NCBI RefSeq assembly: GCF_027596085.1
Contig: NC_072460.1
Coordinates: 2,418,151 to 2,482,150 of the forward strand
Reading direction: 5' to 3'
Length of the DNA: 64,000 bases
DNA from: Anoplopoma fimbria
Taxonomy: Eukaryota > Chordata > Actinopteri > Perciformes > Anoplopomatidae
The notes under the pieces are model-generated. The model saw only the letters and a list, made by a program, of their open reading frames with translations, searched no databases and was not told where the DNA came from. Made by a program: the position numbers and the translations under genes. Every line of letters starts with the position of its first letter. Position 1 is the stretch's first letter. Shown here one piece after another: positions 1 to 10,922 of the stretch.

Positions 1-124
1 GACAGCGCATCCTACATTATTAAAAAGGCAGGCAGACGAGCCCGTCCAAAGAAACTGGGGGAGGATGAGGAGGATGAGGAGGAGGAGGAGGAGGATGGGT
101 TCTGTGAAGCACGGAGGGGACAAG

Positions 125-157
125 TCACCGCTGGTAGGGGGTCCTCGTTAGCCACAT
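125..157 (-). other. Ten-codon uORF in the leader
   Basis: The frame opens at the AUG overlapping the preceding start-stop element and reads MWLTRTPYQR before UGA at 127-125. It is short, not recognisable, and probably regulatory if translated. A second minimal uORF, AUG-UAG at 17-12, lies further downstream in the leader. Confidence 0.35.
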
Positions 158-162
158 CACAT
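157..162 (-). other. Minimal start-stop uORF (AUG-UGA)
   Basis: On the minus strand the first AUG of the leader is followed at once by UGA. The UGA overlaps the next AUG, giving AUGUGAUG. Start-stop uORFs are known to hold ribosomes on a start codon and lower downstream translation. The effect here is inferred and depends on the leader being transcribed. Confidence 0.4.
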
Positions 163-404
163 CTCTGCTGCTGCTGAGCTCTGCGGAGGGGTGAGACAAA
201 GTGAAAAAATGGAAAAATAGGTGCAACTGGAAAAAAGAAAGAGGGGGAGGAGGGGGGGAGGAGGATGATGGAGGAGGAGAATCCTGAAGGTGGAGAGTTA
301 GTTTGAGAGGAGTTGCAGAGAGAGAGAGGATGATGAGAGTTGTTTAGGAGGCTGCTCCGGCTGCTGGTGCTGATGCTGCTGCTGCTTCTCTGCTTCTCTC
401 AGAC

Positions 405-490
405 TGATGAGAGGCCGTGACGTCATTTTAAAGACAAAAATGTCATGTGCAGGAGTGCCTCACTTCATATGGGCGGAGTGTTTCACGTCA
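405..490 (-). promoter_or_regulatory. Core promoter of a minus-strand gene lying to the left
   Basis: Read on the minus strand, four elements appear in the expected order and spacing. A GC box (GGGCGG on plus, 471-476) comes first. Next is a TTTAAA box at 427-432, then a perfect palindromic cAMP-response element TGACGTCA at 418-425, then an initiator match TCAGTCT at 407-401 with its A at 405. The TTTAAA box lies about 22-27 bases upstream of that A, close to the usual TATA distance. CREs next to transcription starts are bound by the CREB/ATF family and are common in neuronal and stress-response genes. The elements are seen directly; that they work, and start at 405, is inference. A second CGTCA half-site lies near 486. 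Confidence 0.55.
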
Positions 491-1039
491 AGCATAAGAG
501 TGAGTGTCAGATTGGGCATGGCATGTTAAAGTGTTTTTTTTTTTATTATTATTTTTTCTTTTGGGGGTTATTATTTTGACCCAGGTCTGAGCTTCAGTAG
601 ACCCACTGCATCATTTAGAAAAATGAAAAGAAAAAAGTGGGCAAGAAAAGTGTCGACAGCTACAGTAGCTGAGGAGATATCTGTATGATCGGGGGAATGG
701 GTCATTTTTATGGGTTTACTGTTCATCAAACAAGGCCCCCCCGCCTCAGATTACATGATCAAACTATCAGATGACATCTTGAGCTATTTTCAACCATGAA
801 ATGCAGATTTTTATTTTATAAATTTGGAATTTTATCAACAATATTAACATCAGCATTGTTTTGTTTCAGGTCATTTTATTGTAAATCTTGAAAAATATTT
901 TTAAGTCTGCAGTCACTCTTTAAGGTTATTGGTTGGTGCATGCACCGTGCTGATTGTAAAGGCTTTTTAGGCAATGTTTTGATTTTGGGTTAAATAATTT
1001 AGATTGACTTGACTGCTGAGACATTTCACTCAAAAACAA
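491..1039. other. Non-coding flank upstream of the promoter
   Basis: AT-rich DNA with a T-rich run at about 533-557. No gene, clear repeat or motif cluster is visible. Confidence 0.6.
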
Positions 1040-1222
1040 AAATGTCAATCTCCCTGTGACATTAGAGCTACAGTCAGGGGATCACCAATCTTCTGGGGAC
1101 CACCATAAACTTCATGGCATCCATTAAACAGTTCTGATATTTCAGTCCGGACTAAAGTGGTGGACAGAGCGCCCCACAAATATTACCATCCATAAAGCCA
1201 TGCCTGGGGGTGGCTGAAAAGA
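1040..1222 (+). repeat. Teleost dispersed repeat family A, copy 1 (partial)
   Basis: The stretch contains the modules AGTCAGGGGATCACCAA, TCTGGGGACCA and GATATTTCAGTCCGGACTAAA in the same order as the copies at 16560 and 62870. It ends with a TGGCTGAAAA-type module near 1220. It has no coding capacity. The five copies in this window show that the family is dispersed; I recognise it as frequent in fish DNA but do not assign a class. Confidence 0.65.
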
Positions 1223-1979
1223 AAAATGTGCCACATATTTATTTACAGATTTAGATTTTGCCTGGAGCATTGAAAATTCTTCAAAGAGCTTTACTTTGTA
1301 CAGATGTTGGCTGCTCCTTATCCAAGAAGGGCATGCCCTGTCAAGAGTTGTGAACATAAAATCCGATGTCGGATGGAATAAGAGAATACTGTATGTACAG
1401 TGATATATTCGTACACAGTCAGAATTCAGGAAGTCTCAGACGTCAGGATCCATCCCATCACCCTGAGCTTCATAATACTGATACTGTTACTTCTCCTAAG
1501 CTGAGAGGTTAACTGTGTTGTTCGCATATGTGCCAGCTGAATGCTGAAGTGACAGGTACTTTCCTACCATCCCTCCCACATGAGACAAACACAGCATTAA
1601 ACTGTCATCCTGGAGGCTTTTTGCACACGTGTACTGCAAGACGTAAGCGGTAGGCAAACTCCCATTACACTAGAAACAATGTGCTGATGTGACCGAACAG
1701 CCAAGATAGGTGAAAATATTACCTATGACAAGATCAACTCTTGCGTGAGAAAAATAGAGAATGTGGCGGCTTTTCATGAACAGCTCGGGGTCAGAGTGTC
1801 AAACCAACGAACGCATCACACCCGCTTTAGCATTTGCGACTGCTCTAGCCTTTCCCTGGGATTAAAAAAGAAATAAAAGAAATGACAGGGCTGAATTTTT
1901 TATTTTGCTCTATATGGTTCTGTGCTTGAATCTCAACTAGAGAGATTCATATTCATAGCTGAAAATGTTTTGCTTCCCC
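1223..1979. other. Non-coding DNA, nothing assigned
   Basis: Mixed-composition DNA without a convincing frame, tandem repeat or known element. Confidence 0.55.
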
Positions 1980-2500
1980 TTGCCTCAGGTGTGGCTGTGT
2001 AGCTCTTCAGTGCTTAAGCTCACGCTCTTCAGGACGGCCTTGATCAACGTATTCTGTCGTAATGAGCGCAGACGCTCTCCTCCCAATCAGATGAATAGCA
2101 GCTGCTTATGAAATTGACTGCTCCACACATGATGAGGCAATGTCCCTCCCCCTTTCTAATTGTCGCCATAAAGCACACTTCTGTCAAATACCCTCATTAC
2201 TGCATTAGTGTGTTCGCATACATTCTGATCCAAGTGGATACCTCTGTCTGAGTAAAACCATCGGCAGCTCCAAAGCAGATGGAAGCTGTCGTCGCTCTCT
2301 TCCCCTCTGTCACTTCCTCCCTCTACTCCCCCTCGTATCTAGCACTCTCTCCCCCACACTCGTTGTTTTTGCATGTCGTCCCTTCACGTGTTGCATGCTG
2401 CATTTCTTTGTGACGCGGCGTGAACAGGCTTATTTTGCCTCGGAGACAGAGTCACAGGTTGTCATGCATGTCTAAGACTGTGGGTGGCTTCAGCTCACAC
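1980..2500. other. Candidate regulatory block, non-repetitive
   Basis: Balanced composition and no recognisable transposon. Homeodomain-like motifs occur (TAATGAG near 2060, CTAATTG near 2157), and a pyrimidine-rich tract lies at about 2290-2360. This is offered only as a place to test for conservation. Confidence 0.2.
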
Positions 2501-3166
2501 GGACCTAAACGCAGCATACTAAACATCTGTTGTGTAAGCCATTAACACCCCGCCTCGAGAGAGTAAATTAAAAGGAAGAGGGATTTGAGTATTGCTGTGT
2601 GTATCTGCTAAACTGGATTGAGTCATTCTGAACAGCAGTTGTGGGTACAGTTTAAGTGTGCAGGGTGAATTGGATGCTTCAGAGGGGCTTTATGGCCGTG
2701 GTGTTGCTGGGGTTGCAGACAGCAGATATAGTCACTTTTACATGCTTCTCACCAGGCAACAGTTCAATCAACTACCCGTTACACCTTCCTTTTTAAACCC
2801 ATTTTTTTTTTTACCTTAGGAAACAGTTGCCGATTTGCTCTGCAGTTGTCTGAGGCTTTAATCTGAACTGAAACGCCCACTGGCTTTGACTTGACAGGGA
2901 ACATTTAGATATGATAATAATAGATTTATTCATACCTATAATAGCTTTTATTTATATTTTTATATGGGGTAGTACGTATGAATCAACATCAGTTTGATGT
3001 ACATTAAGCCAAAAGCCTAATTGTAATGTCCACCTGAATGTCAGGTTGACAATGATCTTTTAGCAATATTATTATTATATTTCATTTTTAAATGTACTTT
3101 GGTGTCCTAATTTCTACCTGGGAGGTCAGAGGTTAGTTGCTAGGGCTTTTTCATCTTATTGGTGCT
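2501..3166. other. AT-rich non-coding DNA
   Basis: T-rich run near 2803-2812 and AT-rich tracts at 2910-2960 and 3065-3090. No gene seen. Confidence 0.55.
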
Positions 3167-3170
3167 TTAA

Positions 3171-3819
3171 AGCTGCATCATTGTTTACCTAACTACACAA
3201 TAACCTTTAAACTGCTAAATGCTCCATACACCAAGTCGCTAATGCTGCTGTTTGTGTTTGTTGCTGAGCAGATAGTAGTGTTAATAAAGCTAGAAACAAG
3301 TTTGGGGGGCCATACGCTGAAAAGACTCTAGGCCTCGGCAAAGTCAGGCTCGCCACAATAATTACAATTTCCTGCAGCCATGACGTGTTCATGTTTTGAA
3401 GTTCTTAGTAACATAGGTCAACATGCCACAGAAATCAGTGGATTCTGTTTACTGATTGGCTGGTCTGTCCGCTATTCATCGCCAAAAAGTTAAACTATCC
3501 TCAACTTTTTGTATCGAGGCACTTTGCGGCAATATCAAACGGCTGCAGCTCGCCTAGCTCGGGGCGCGGTTGCAGCCTTTCATAGGCAGTGGCACAGCAG
3601 CAGCTTGCTGCAGGCTGCTGCTGCTGTGCCACTGCTTTGGTGTGTTTTCATCCTGAAGATAAAATCAATGAGCAACAAAGAGGCTAAAAGCTCTGTAGAA
3701 CTAACTGAATCTCGGTCCGGTGATAATGGCCGTTGGGTCTGCCACTATGACTGACATCCGTCACATTACACATAGTGATTCAATCTATTGATAATATAAA
3801 ACTATTGATCAGTGCAGCT
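3171..3819. mobile_element. Non-autonomous DNA transposon, TTAA-flanked, 649 bp
   Basis: Both ends read AGCTGCA inward and both are flanked by TTAA (3167-3170 and 3820-3823). TTAA duplication is the signature of piggyBac-type insertion, so a piggyBac-like MITE is the simplest reading. The terminal match is only about 8 bp, so another class, or chance, remains possible. The interior has no transposase; the open frames across it are short and overlap on both strands. It contains a 19-bp hairpin at 3586-3635. Confidence 0.5.
3586..3635. repeat. 19-bp perfect inverted repeat, 12-nt loop
   Basis: The arms 3586-3604 and 3617-3635 are exact reverse complements, built from a CAGCAGC/GCTGCTG core next to GTGGCAC. 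It lies inside the TTAA-flanked element and is probably part of its structure. Confidence 0.8.
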
Positions 3820-3823
3820 TTAA

Positions 3824-5349
3824 GGATCCTTGCACTTATCGGATAACGCTGGTTAGCACAGTCGGGGGGGAGACAACTTTGTTTTTTTACCAGTAACTTT
3901 AATGAATACAAACTTAACTCCGATGCTCAATTTAACTTTAAATTCTAATACTTTCAAGGCTATGACTAGAGACAGAAGTTCATCCTCAATGGACAGTGTT
4001 TACCATAATCTAAAGACCTGCATTAAGACATGGTACAGAGCGTCTTAACCAAATGACTCCATTAATTCATTATTATTAATTACATTAGGAGATGTTTAAA
4101 TGTTTAAAATGCAATTACACCCACAGAGCAGTGCTCGTTTTTCTAATCTCCCTGCTGCAGCTCTATTGTACTGCGTGATGTCATTTCAACACAAACATAC
4201 ATTGTTTTGGTGCAAGTGGCCACATCGCATTGATATGACTTTAATAAGTTGTACAGTACATTTAACAAAATCCTTTTAAATGTGCCAATACTGGATACCT
4301 TTTCACATGTATATTAGGTTTATATCGTATATACTTTGGATATTACTGTAAGATTGTTTTGGTTTTTTTAAACCAAGAATGAATGCGAATAAGCAGGGGG
4401 CTTTTCACATTCCATGCCAGACTATGTAGTCTGCTGTTACATCACTGAGTTAATTGAGCATACTAGGAATATAAAATTTTATTGTAATTGAGTTCATTCT
4501 TGTCAAGTGGTAGCATTATAACAGGTCGGCCCATATGCTTCCATTATAAAAATCACTTAATCCGGTGTTTTGGCAGCATTTCAGATTTGCTCTTGCTTGA
4601 TTACTCTAGAGCTATCTACTGTTTATCTCCTTTTTGTGTATGCAAAATACCCATTCAACCAGCCTTTGTCATAGGTTTAGTTACACATTTATAATATCAG
4701 TCCGGAAAATGCTCATGCTTTAAAAGGGAAATCTTCTTATGGAAAGGTAAGCCTGTATTTTTGAACATCAAGACTGCCCATATGATTCAAACTATATTTT
4801 AACAAACAAGAGACACACATAGATGAAATAACTGCATGCAGCATATCCTACAAGTCCTCCTGCAGCACAACAAAATTATTCTACGCCCTGCGATAGGTCC
4901 CTTGCCAAAACTTATGACGCACTGAGTCAGAATTTATTCTCAGGTTTCCAGATTTCAAAGTCATTGCTAGTGGGAATTTCAAACCGAAATCACAAGCACA
5001 GACAAAATATATATTGCAAAAGCAGCAATAAGGGAATTTGTTAGTTTCAGCTTCATGCTACTGGTGGGTAAAGTGGTGCCAATCAGAATCGGCTGCCAGA
5101 CATATCTCCCTGAAGCCCCCCCCAAAAAATGCAAGAAAATACTGTCTATCATGGGAATGTGGGAGTGTTTCTGCAAGCAACTTTTTATATAACACAAGGT
5201 TCTGAGTGTCCTTTGAATCTCAAAATATTGACCAGGGGTTGAAAGAGAAAACATCTTATTCAGAAAGATTTACTTTCCTTAAAAGTTTCTAAGTTGCAAG
5301 ATGGAGTTGTAAAATGTATTTAGTTAAAATGTAGAACATTTACAACAGT
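3824..5349. other. AT-rich non-coding DNA
   Basis: No frame longer than about 90 codons and no recognisable element. A C-run lies at 5118-5126. Confidence 0.55.
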
Positions 5350-5449
5350 AAAGTTTCATTTGGCCGTAAACCACTAAGCCCACAGCTGTTAATGATGGTC
5401 CCATCATTAACAGCTGTGGGCTTAGTGGTTTAAGGCCAAATGAAACTTT
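5350..5449. repeat. 49-bp near-perfect inverted repeat with a 2-nt loop
   Basis: Arm 5350-5398 is the reverse complement of arm 5401-5449 with a single mismatch (C5366 side, GTAAAC against GTTTAAG). Only two bases separate the arms. The structure starts with AAAGTTTCATTTGGCC and ends with its complement. No target-site duplication is visible beside it. It could be a very short foldback element or a local inverted duplication. Confidence 0.9.
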
Positions 5450-6094
5450 GGCAAAAGGGAACACTCATATGTCAATCAAAATGACACAGTACTGTTACAT
5501 TGTGATAACTGAATTAGCTAAACCACCAAAACCTAGTGAGGCAGTGACAGCAACATCCCTGAGAGGATTGAGGAGGGGTGCGCTTTGTTGCTCATGAGAT
5601 CAACCTTTTTAGATTTTTATTTCATATATTTTTCTATAAGAATGATAAGGGGCTATTTCCTCTTTGAGAAGTTGTGTTGCGCCTTTATGTCATTGTGTGG
5701 GTTGATAACATACATATTCCTTTTTGTGGGCTGGAGTTCAAATTGCCAACTGCCAATGCACTAGGGGGAGGGACTGATCAGATAACGGAGCGGGTAGCGG
5801 TGACAATAGGGCCAATCTATTCAATCCAATCCCACATCTATACATTATATACTTATTTAAGTTTTGACCAGTCTGTTGCTGCACTTGAGTGGTAATTCCT
5901 GTTCATTTTGAAGACATTTTACCACTGGTGTGTAAATCATTCTTTTAATGCCAAATAACGATTCAGTTCATTTATATAACGATTCAGTTCATTTATATAT
6001 TGTTCTCTACAAGTTAGAGAAGCGAGCTTCAAGACAATCCTGATGTTGCTTAACATATAAAAGAATGATCCCAGTCACATACACACAGTGAGGA
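5450..6094. other. Non-coding DNA containing a small tandem duplication
   Basis: At 5955-5996 a 21-bp unit beginning ATAACGATTCAG is present twice, exactly. The rest is unassigned. Confidence 0.6.
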
Positions 6095-6180
6095 ACAGAT
6101 TAAACATTGATATCGGATCGGTATATCGGCCGATACCCAGGGCCCAGGTATCAGTGTTGTTATCTGGGCTGAAAAAGGTG
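6095..6180. repeat. Possible DNA-transposon fragment with TATCGGCCGATA palindrome
   Basis: A 12-bp palindrome lies at 6124-6135, inside a run of CGG/TATCGG-like motifs and next to CCCAGGGCCCAGG. This texture resembles ends of hAT-type repeats in vertebrates, but the boundaries are not visible. Confidence 0.3.
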
Positions 6181-9100
6181 GGACTATGTCTTCCCACCTC
6201 AAATCGCCTCCTGACTGTATTTTTTAAAAACAGTTGAGCTTAAAAGTTAGTTGTGGGTCTACTGTGTGTTACTATGTTTCTAGTGGAGGGTGGCTTTTAT
6301 ATTTCCTTCGAAATTTATGCTTACCACTCGATTCATCCAAAGCGCTGACGATAACAAATACATCAAGAAAGAAAGGTGGTGCAAGTGTAACAGATGACCT
6401 TTCTAGGTTTCCATTTAACTTGATTTACTATATTATTTTGTAGGAGGTGTCACACTGAATAATGGCCTCTTATCGATTTCTGCTGCACACCTTAATGTTT
6501 ACGGGGGGGGTAAGCAGGGCAGCAGCCACTGTTAACATGAGGTCTTGAAATTTACCATGGCAACCATGCAGCTTTTGATCTGACTATATCACTATATCTC
6601 ATGCTCCCCAAAAATGTGGATCATGTGTTTGAGAAAGCTGATGTGTTACTATGGCAACATAATTTAGTGGCAGCTGCGATGAACAGTCTAACTTTCTAGA
6701 GATCAGTTTTTATTTTTTTATTTTATTGTCAACACATGACATTCGTAGAAAAAGCTCTGTAAAGGTAAGAGACGGTGAAAGAAACTAGGTATAAAATGTA
6801 ACATGTATTAATCCGTTAACATTGCACTGCTATTGTTTGAATCAGGTAAATAGTGATGAGTGATGCATTCATAGAGGCACTCCAGTACGTCATCATTTCT
6901 AGCCATCTCTGTCTACTACACTTTTCCATCCACTGAGTTGTCTGTTAGCATAACAGCTAATTAGTGAATACAATTAATGATATTTGACGTGGAGGCAGCT
7001 TTCGAGTGCTTAAATATGAAGGCAAGGCTTCCACCTTTACATCAACTGACAGCAGTCATTACCTGCATCGTCTACTGCCCACTCACTCTTTTGTAAGAGA
7101 GGTTAAATGGAGCTCACTGACAGTCTAGTCAGGGAGACTCCTTCATGTGGAATATTTTTCTTCTAATACTCCCTCTAAGCAATGCCTCTTGGCTCCTATT
7201 CACTCATATATGTCCATTTACTTCTGCAAACCTGTCAGAGTACAATTCAAGATGCAGCTCCCTCCTGGTTAACACTATCAAATCAAAGACTCCTAAAAAG
7301 ACAACTGTCCACACAGGAGCCACAGTGTTACTCTTTGTGTATGGAAGATTAAAAATACCCAAACTGAAACAATCTGGGAGATGGAGAAAATAAAGTGAAA
7401 TACAATACACGTTGTTATATGTATTTCCCGTTGATGTGGTCATTTCCTGTGTCACAATAATTATTTAGCCTTTTGTCTTTAATAGCTGAATTAACGGTTT
7501 TCGATGCCACATACAAATCAAATCACCATCCAGAAAAAATGGAGAGGTGTATTGAATTACTGTGTTATAAACTTGTCAGTTCTAACCTGTTTTCATTTAG
7601 AGGTGCAAGAAAGCTTTTTCTTTTTGAAAATTAAGACACATCGTTGATGCAAAAATAAAAAAACACCAACTGTCCAATTACAGGCAGAGTTTATCATCTC
7701 TAAAATGTAACAATGTGTGACGTATTTCACTTTATTCCTTTGCTTGATTTTAAAAATACGGACATAGTCTCCATGTTGCACCCAGAGGTTCCTGAAGGTT
7801 GAGCTCCGGCCATCGCCATCTTGGAAGTGACGACAAAGCCTTACTCTACGTAGCAGAGCAGCTGGTAGCTTGTTGGCTTCATTTATCTTGGGTTCATCCC
7901 CTAAACGTATAAACTGTATAAAGTGGAAATCGAAAGGGCCAAATATTATATATCTACCCTACAAAGCCATACAATAAATAATGACACCACAAGGTTACAG
8001 CCTCTTTAATTTAGCCTATGCAGTATCGCTCCAACACAGACATGTAGGTGTTGTACTCCTTAATGCATTCCACCACAAATGGGTTAATGATGATCGACAG
8101 GCAATGAGTCTGACGTGATAAGCAGGAATAGCTCAAGCACTACATTAGTTACAAAATACACACAATCGGGCCAGCGCACGCGGGACACTGTCTCTGGATC
8201 TACTGAGGAGCTAATGAGCAAACGCCTAACAGCTGTGCAGGAGTTGGCTGATGACAAGTGCAGTGAGGTGAATCTGTAGTGGACAGGTGTGGTACAGCAG
8301 GGTCTGGTGATGAGGAGAGATATGAGGGAAAGAGAGAGAAGGAGAAGCAGCCGGATGGGCATGGGCAGAAGATACGGATTAATCATGAAAGGTTGATGAT
8401 TATAAGTGAAGGTCTATTCACTAGTCATGAGTTCATTGTTAAGGAAATGCCTATAGTGGCTCTGGAGGAGTTTTGTCAGCGTTGAGACAATTGGAGAGTT
8501 TTAAAAAGGGAGTGTGTTGGAATCTGGGCCGTGGAGTTTGAAGGATGTGTGCTTTTACCAGACACAGAGAGGATAATGAATGCATGGATGTATTAAGTAG
8601 AACTAAATGCACTGGAAGTTTTTTTAGGGCTTTTTCAGGCTTCCACATGTTTTAGCCCATTGAGCATACTTATGAGATTCTTTCTCTGGCTGAGGGAGTT
8701 TGATTACTGCTGCCCCCAGCACACATAAACTTGATAATAATTTACTGATACAGCTCCTCCAGACTTTTCAAAATTTTATTGCACTAATGGATCAAATTCT
8801 GATTATGCAAAAACTAATTTTGGGCTGTTTGTGATGCCACAGTGTGAGTCATGTTTCATACAAAACTGACGTTGGTCACTACCTCAAAATCGCCTCACAG
8901 TTCATGTTCCTGGAGGCTTTAATTAAAGTTGCATTATGGGAAGTGTAAGTGTTTTTGAAGCTTAACCCAAAAATCAGGATATCTTGGCCTCTAATGCATT
9001 GATTTTTTTTTTTTTTTTTACATGTCTTTTGCAGTTATTCCAATGTTATGGAAGTGCAATAGTGATTTCCTGTAGTAGTCCTTTAATGTAAAAAATGGCT

Positions 9101-9539
9101 CACACAGTCCAATTTACACAATTTTAATGATGAAATCTTTTTTCTTAAAAACTGTTATAATTTCAGATGACAGCGGATGAAATTTCAAACAGAACATTAG
9201 GTCCTCTTCTTTTTTAACTTTCATTTAAAATGTTGTCAAATGCACAAAATGTGCTTAGTTGTCTGCTGTGTTTAGGGTGATTATGATTGAAGTAGGTTCT
9301 CATTCACTCTTCGTACTTATACCTAAGAAATGTATTGCACTGTAATGCGTACACAACCAGTGTAATCCTGAGCCAGGACTTTCACAGCTCCCTCGAAGGA
9401 AGTCAGCTGGCGTACTATAAGGAGCAACAAAGTCTGCATAAAGAGGAAGCTGGGGTGGACGGACAGGTCGAACAGACGACTTTCACCCAGGAGAAAGCTG
9501 TTAGTGTGCTGTGTGAAGCAAAAACTCAATGTTGACTTA
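6181..9539. other. Non-coding DNA with probable old transposon debris
   Basis: Positions about 7740-7830 (TCCATGTTGCACCCAGAGG followed by CATCGCCATCTTGG) have the texture of fish DNA-transposon remnants. A T-run lies at 9003-9019. No coding exon is supported; the frames of 60-100 codons lack recognisable domains and overlap on opposite strands. Confidence 0.5.
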
Positions 9540-9670
9540 TTTTACCTTACTTTTGTTATGTGACTGAGGTAAGTTAAGTAACAAATGTACTTATTTTAAA
9601 CCACCCACAATCTTTTCCTTGACCTAACCAAGTATTTTTGTTTCCTAAACAGCTTCTGCATTGCAGGTGT
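9540..9670 (+). repeat. Dispersed repeat family B (CCTAACCAAGT... type), copy 1
   Basis: Contains the phrase GACCTAACCAAGTATTTTTG then TTTCCTAAAC, matching the layout of the copy at 60200-60360 (CCTAAACCTAACC..., AAAGTGGTCTTGTTGCC). It is a degenerate non-coding repeat, class not assigned. Confidence 0.4.
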
Positions 9671-10895
9671 TTACGCCTGCGCACTGATCGCTCGTGTTGC
9701 TGTACAATCGAAGGAGAGTGCCTGAAAAAATTGAAAAATTAGGATACTGCCTGTGAGGCAGGAGATAAAAGGATGAACAGAGTGTGAGCAGGGCGGCCGA
9801 TAGAGTGTGTGGATGAGCCACCTCCATTGATCTCCTGCCATCCAGAGCTATGATACTCGACACTCCCCAACAAGCTGGACATGCACTTATTCTGTCTCTT
9901 ATTTAATAAAGCCCCCCCCACACACACACAAGACAAAAGGTTCCGTGTCAGCACACTCGGCCTTTGGCCAGCGCCGCTCAACTATTTTCAGGGAAATGTC
10001 ACATCTTCTCAGTTCAAAGACCGGTAGCACTACTAGCAGATTTTCAACTCCCATTCACCTTAGTTTACTTGTAGCATTTGCCGTGGAAAGGAAAAACAAA
10101 ATGTTCCTTTTTTTGCTGCACTAGAGTGCAGGAGGAGATGCCCCGACAGAACTGACAGTTTATGTTGTGACAGATAGCTTGAAGACGAATGTTGAGCGTG
10201 GAAGGGAGGGAATTGCACATTTAGAAAATCTACCTATTCACCCGCTCCGTCTGCCTGTAACAACTGCTGTCTGCTTGATACACTACTTCCAGCTCTCTTG
10301 TGTGCTTTCACACAGCTGCGGAGAAGTCACACACATTTTTCACGTGTCGAACATAGAGAAGCAAGCAAGTTCAGACTGACACCCCTTGAGTTGCAAATGT
10401 GATGATGGAAGCAACATTTTCAGCAAGTTGGCTCCTCAGATGTAATTAAGCTAATTATAATGAGTGCAAAAATAAATAAATATATAAAAAAGGGAAAATG
10501 AAAAGTTGAGATTGTGAGGAGGCTGTGAAATTGAGTAAAAAACAAGGATGAGCAAATTTTTTTGTCTTTGAGCCACTAGCATATGCTCTCTAAAAACTGA
10601 CAGACCGGGGTTCTTTCATTTGGCATCTATGGATGGCCACGGACATATGCCTGGAATAAGCGCAGAAATGAAACAACAAAGTGCCTCGATCCATTTCACA
10701 CACTGTGCGGTTCTCGCTGGAAGTGGGAAAGATTGGCACGTGATAAATCACCAAAGCGCCTGAGTGTTTTGCATGATGAGATGGCAGAGGGAACATTAAA
10801 TCAAGCTCGATTTGCTAATTGACTTTCTGCAAGACCCTTATCCCTGTGCATTCTGGCTGCGAGCATTTCCAATGCATAAATGAAAATGATTGTCC
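9671..10895. other. Non-coding DNA, nothing assigned
   Basis: Includes a short C-run followed by CA repeats at 9911-9930. No gene seen. Confidence 0.55.
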
Positions 10896-10922
10896 AAAAA
10901 AAAAAAAAAAAAAAAAAAAAAA
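10896..10922. repeat. 27-base A run
   Basis: An uninterrupted adenine run. The sequence before it is not a recognised SINE or processed gene, so it is treated as a simple repeat. Confidence 0.85.

Larger units (their letters stand above)
1..405 (-). other. Probable 5' leader (first exon) of a minus-strand gene, running off the left edge
   Basis: Downstream of the inferred start, the minus strand is strongly pyrimidine-rich with CTG/CAG-like and CCT-rich runs, a composition common in vertebrate first exons. On the plus strand it appears as GAG/GAT-rich DNA (61-105) and G-rich runs (241-272). The sense strand has no AUG from 405 down to 163, so the leader is at least 240 bases before any start codon. 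The first AUGs form minimal uORFs (separate entries). The last AUG before the edge, at 10-8, has A at -3 and stays open for the few visible codons (Met-Arg-Cys), so it could be the main start. The gene cannot be identified from this, and no splice donor could be assigned. Confidence 0.45.

Noticed and set aside
5757..5772. CTCF-like CACTAGGGGGAGG
   Set aside because: Lacks the GGC core and the leading CC, so it is too weak to call.
10896..10922. Poly(A) tail of a processed pseudogene
   Set aside because: The sequence before it shows no reading frame or known SINE, and no target-site duplication is visible.
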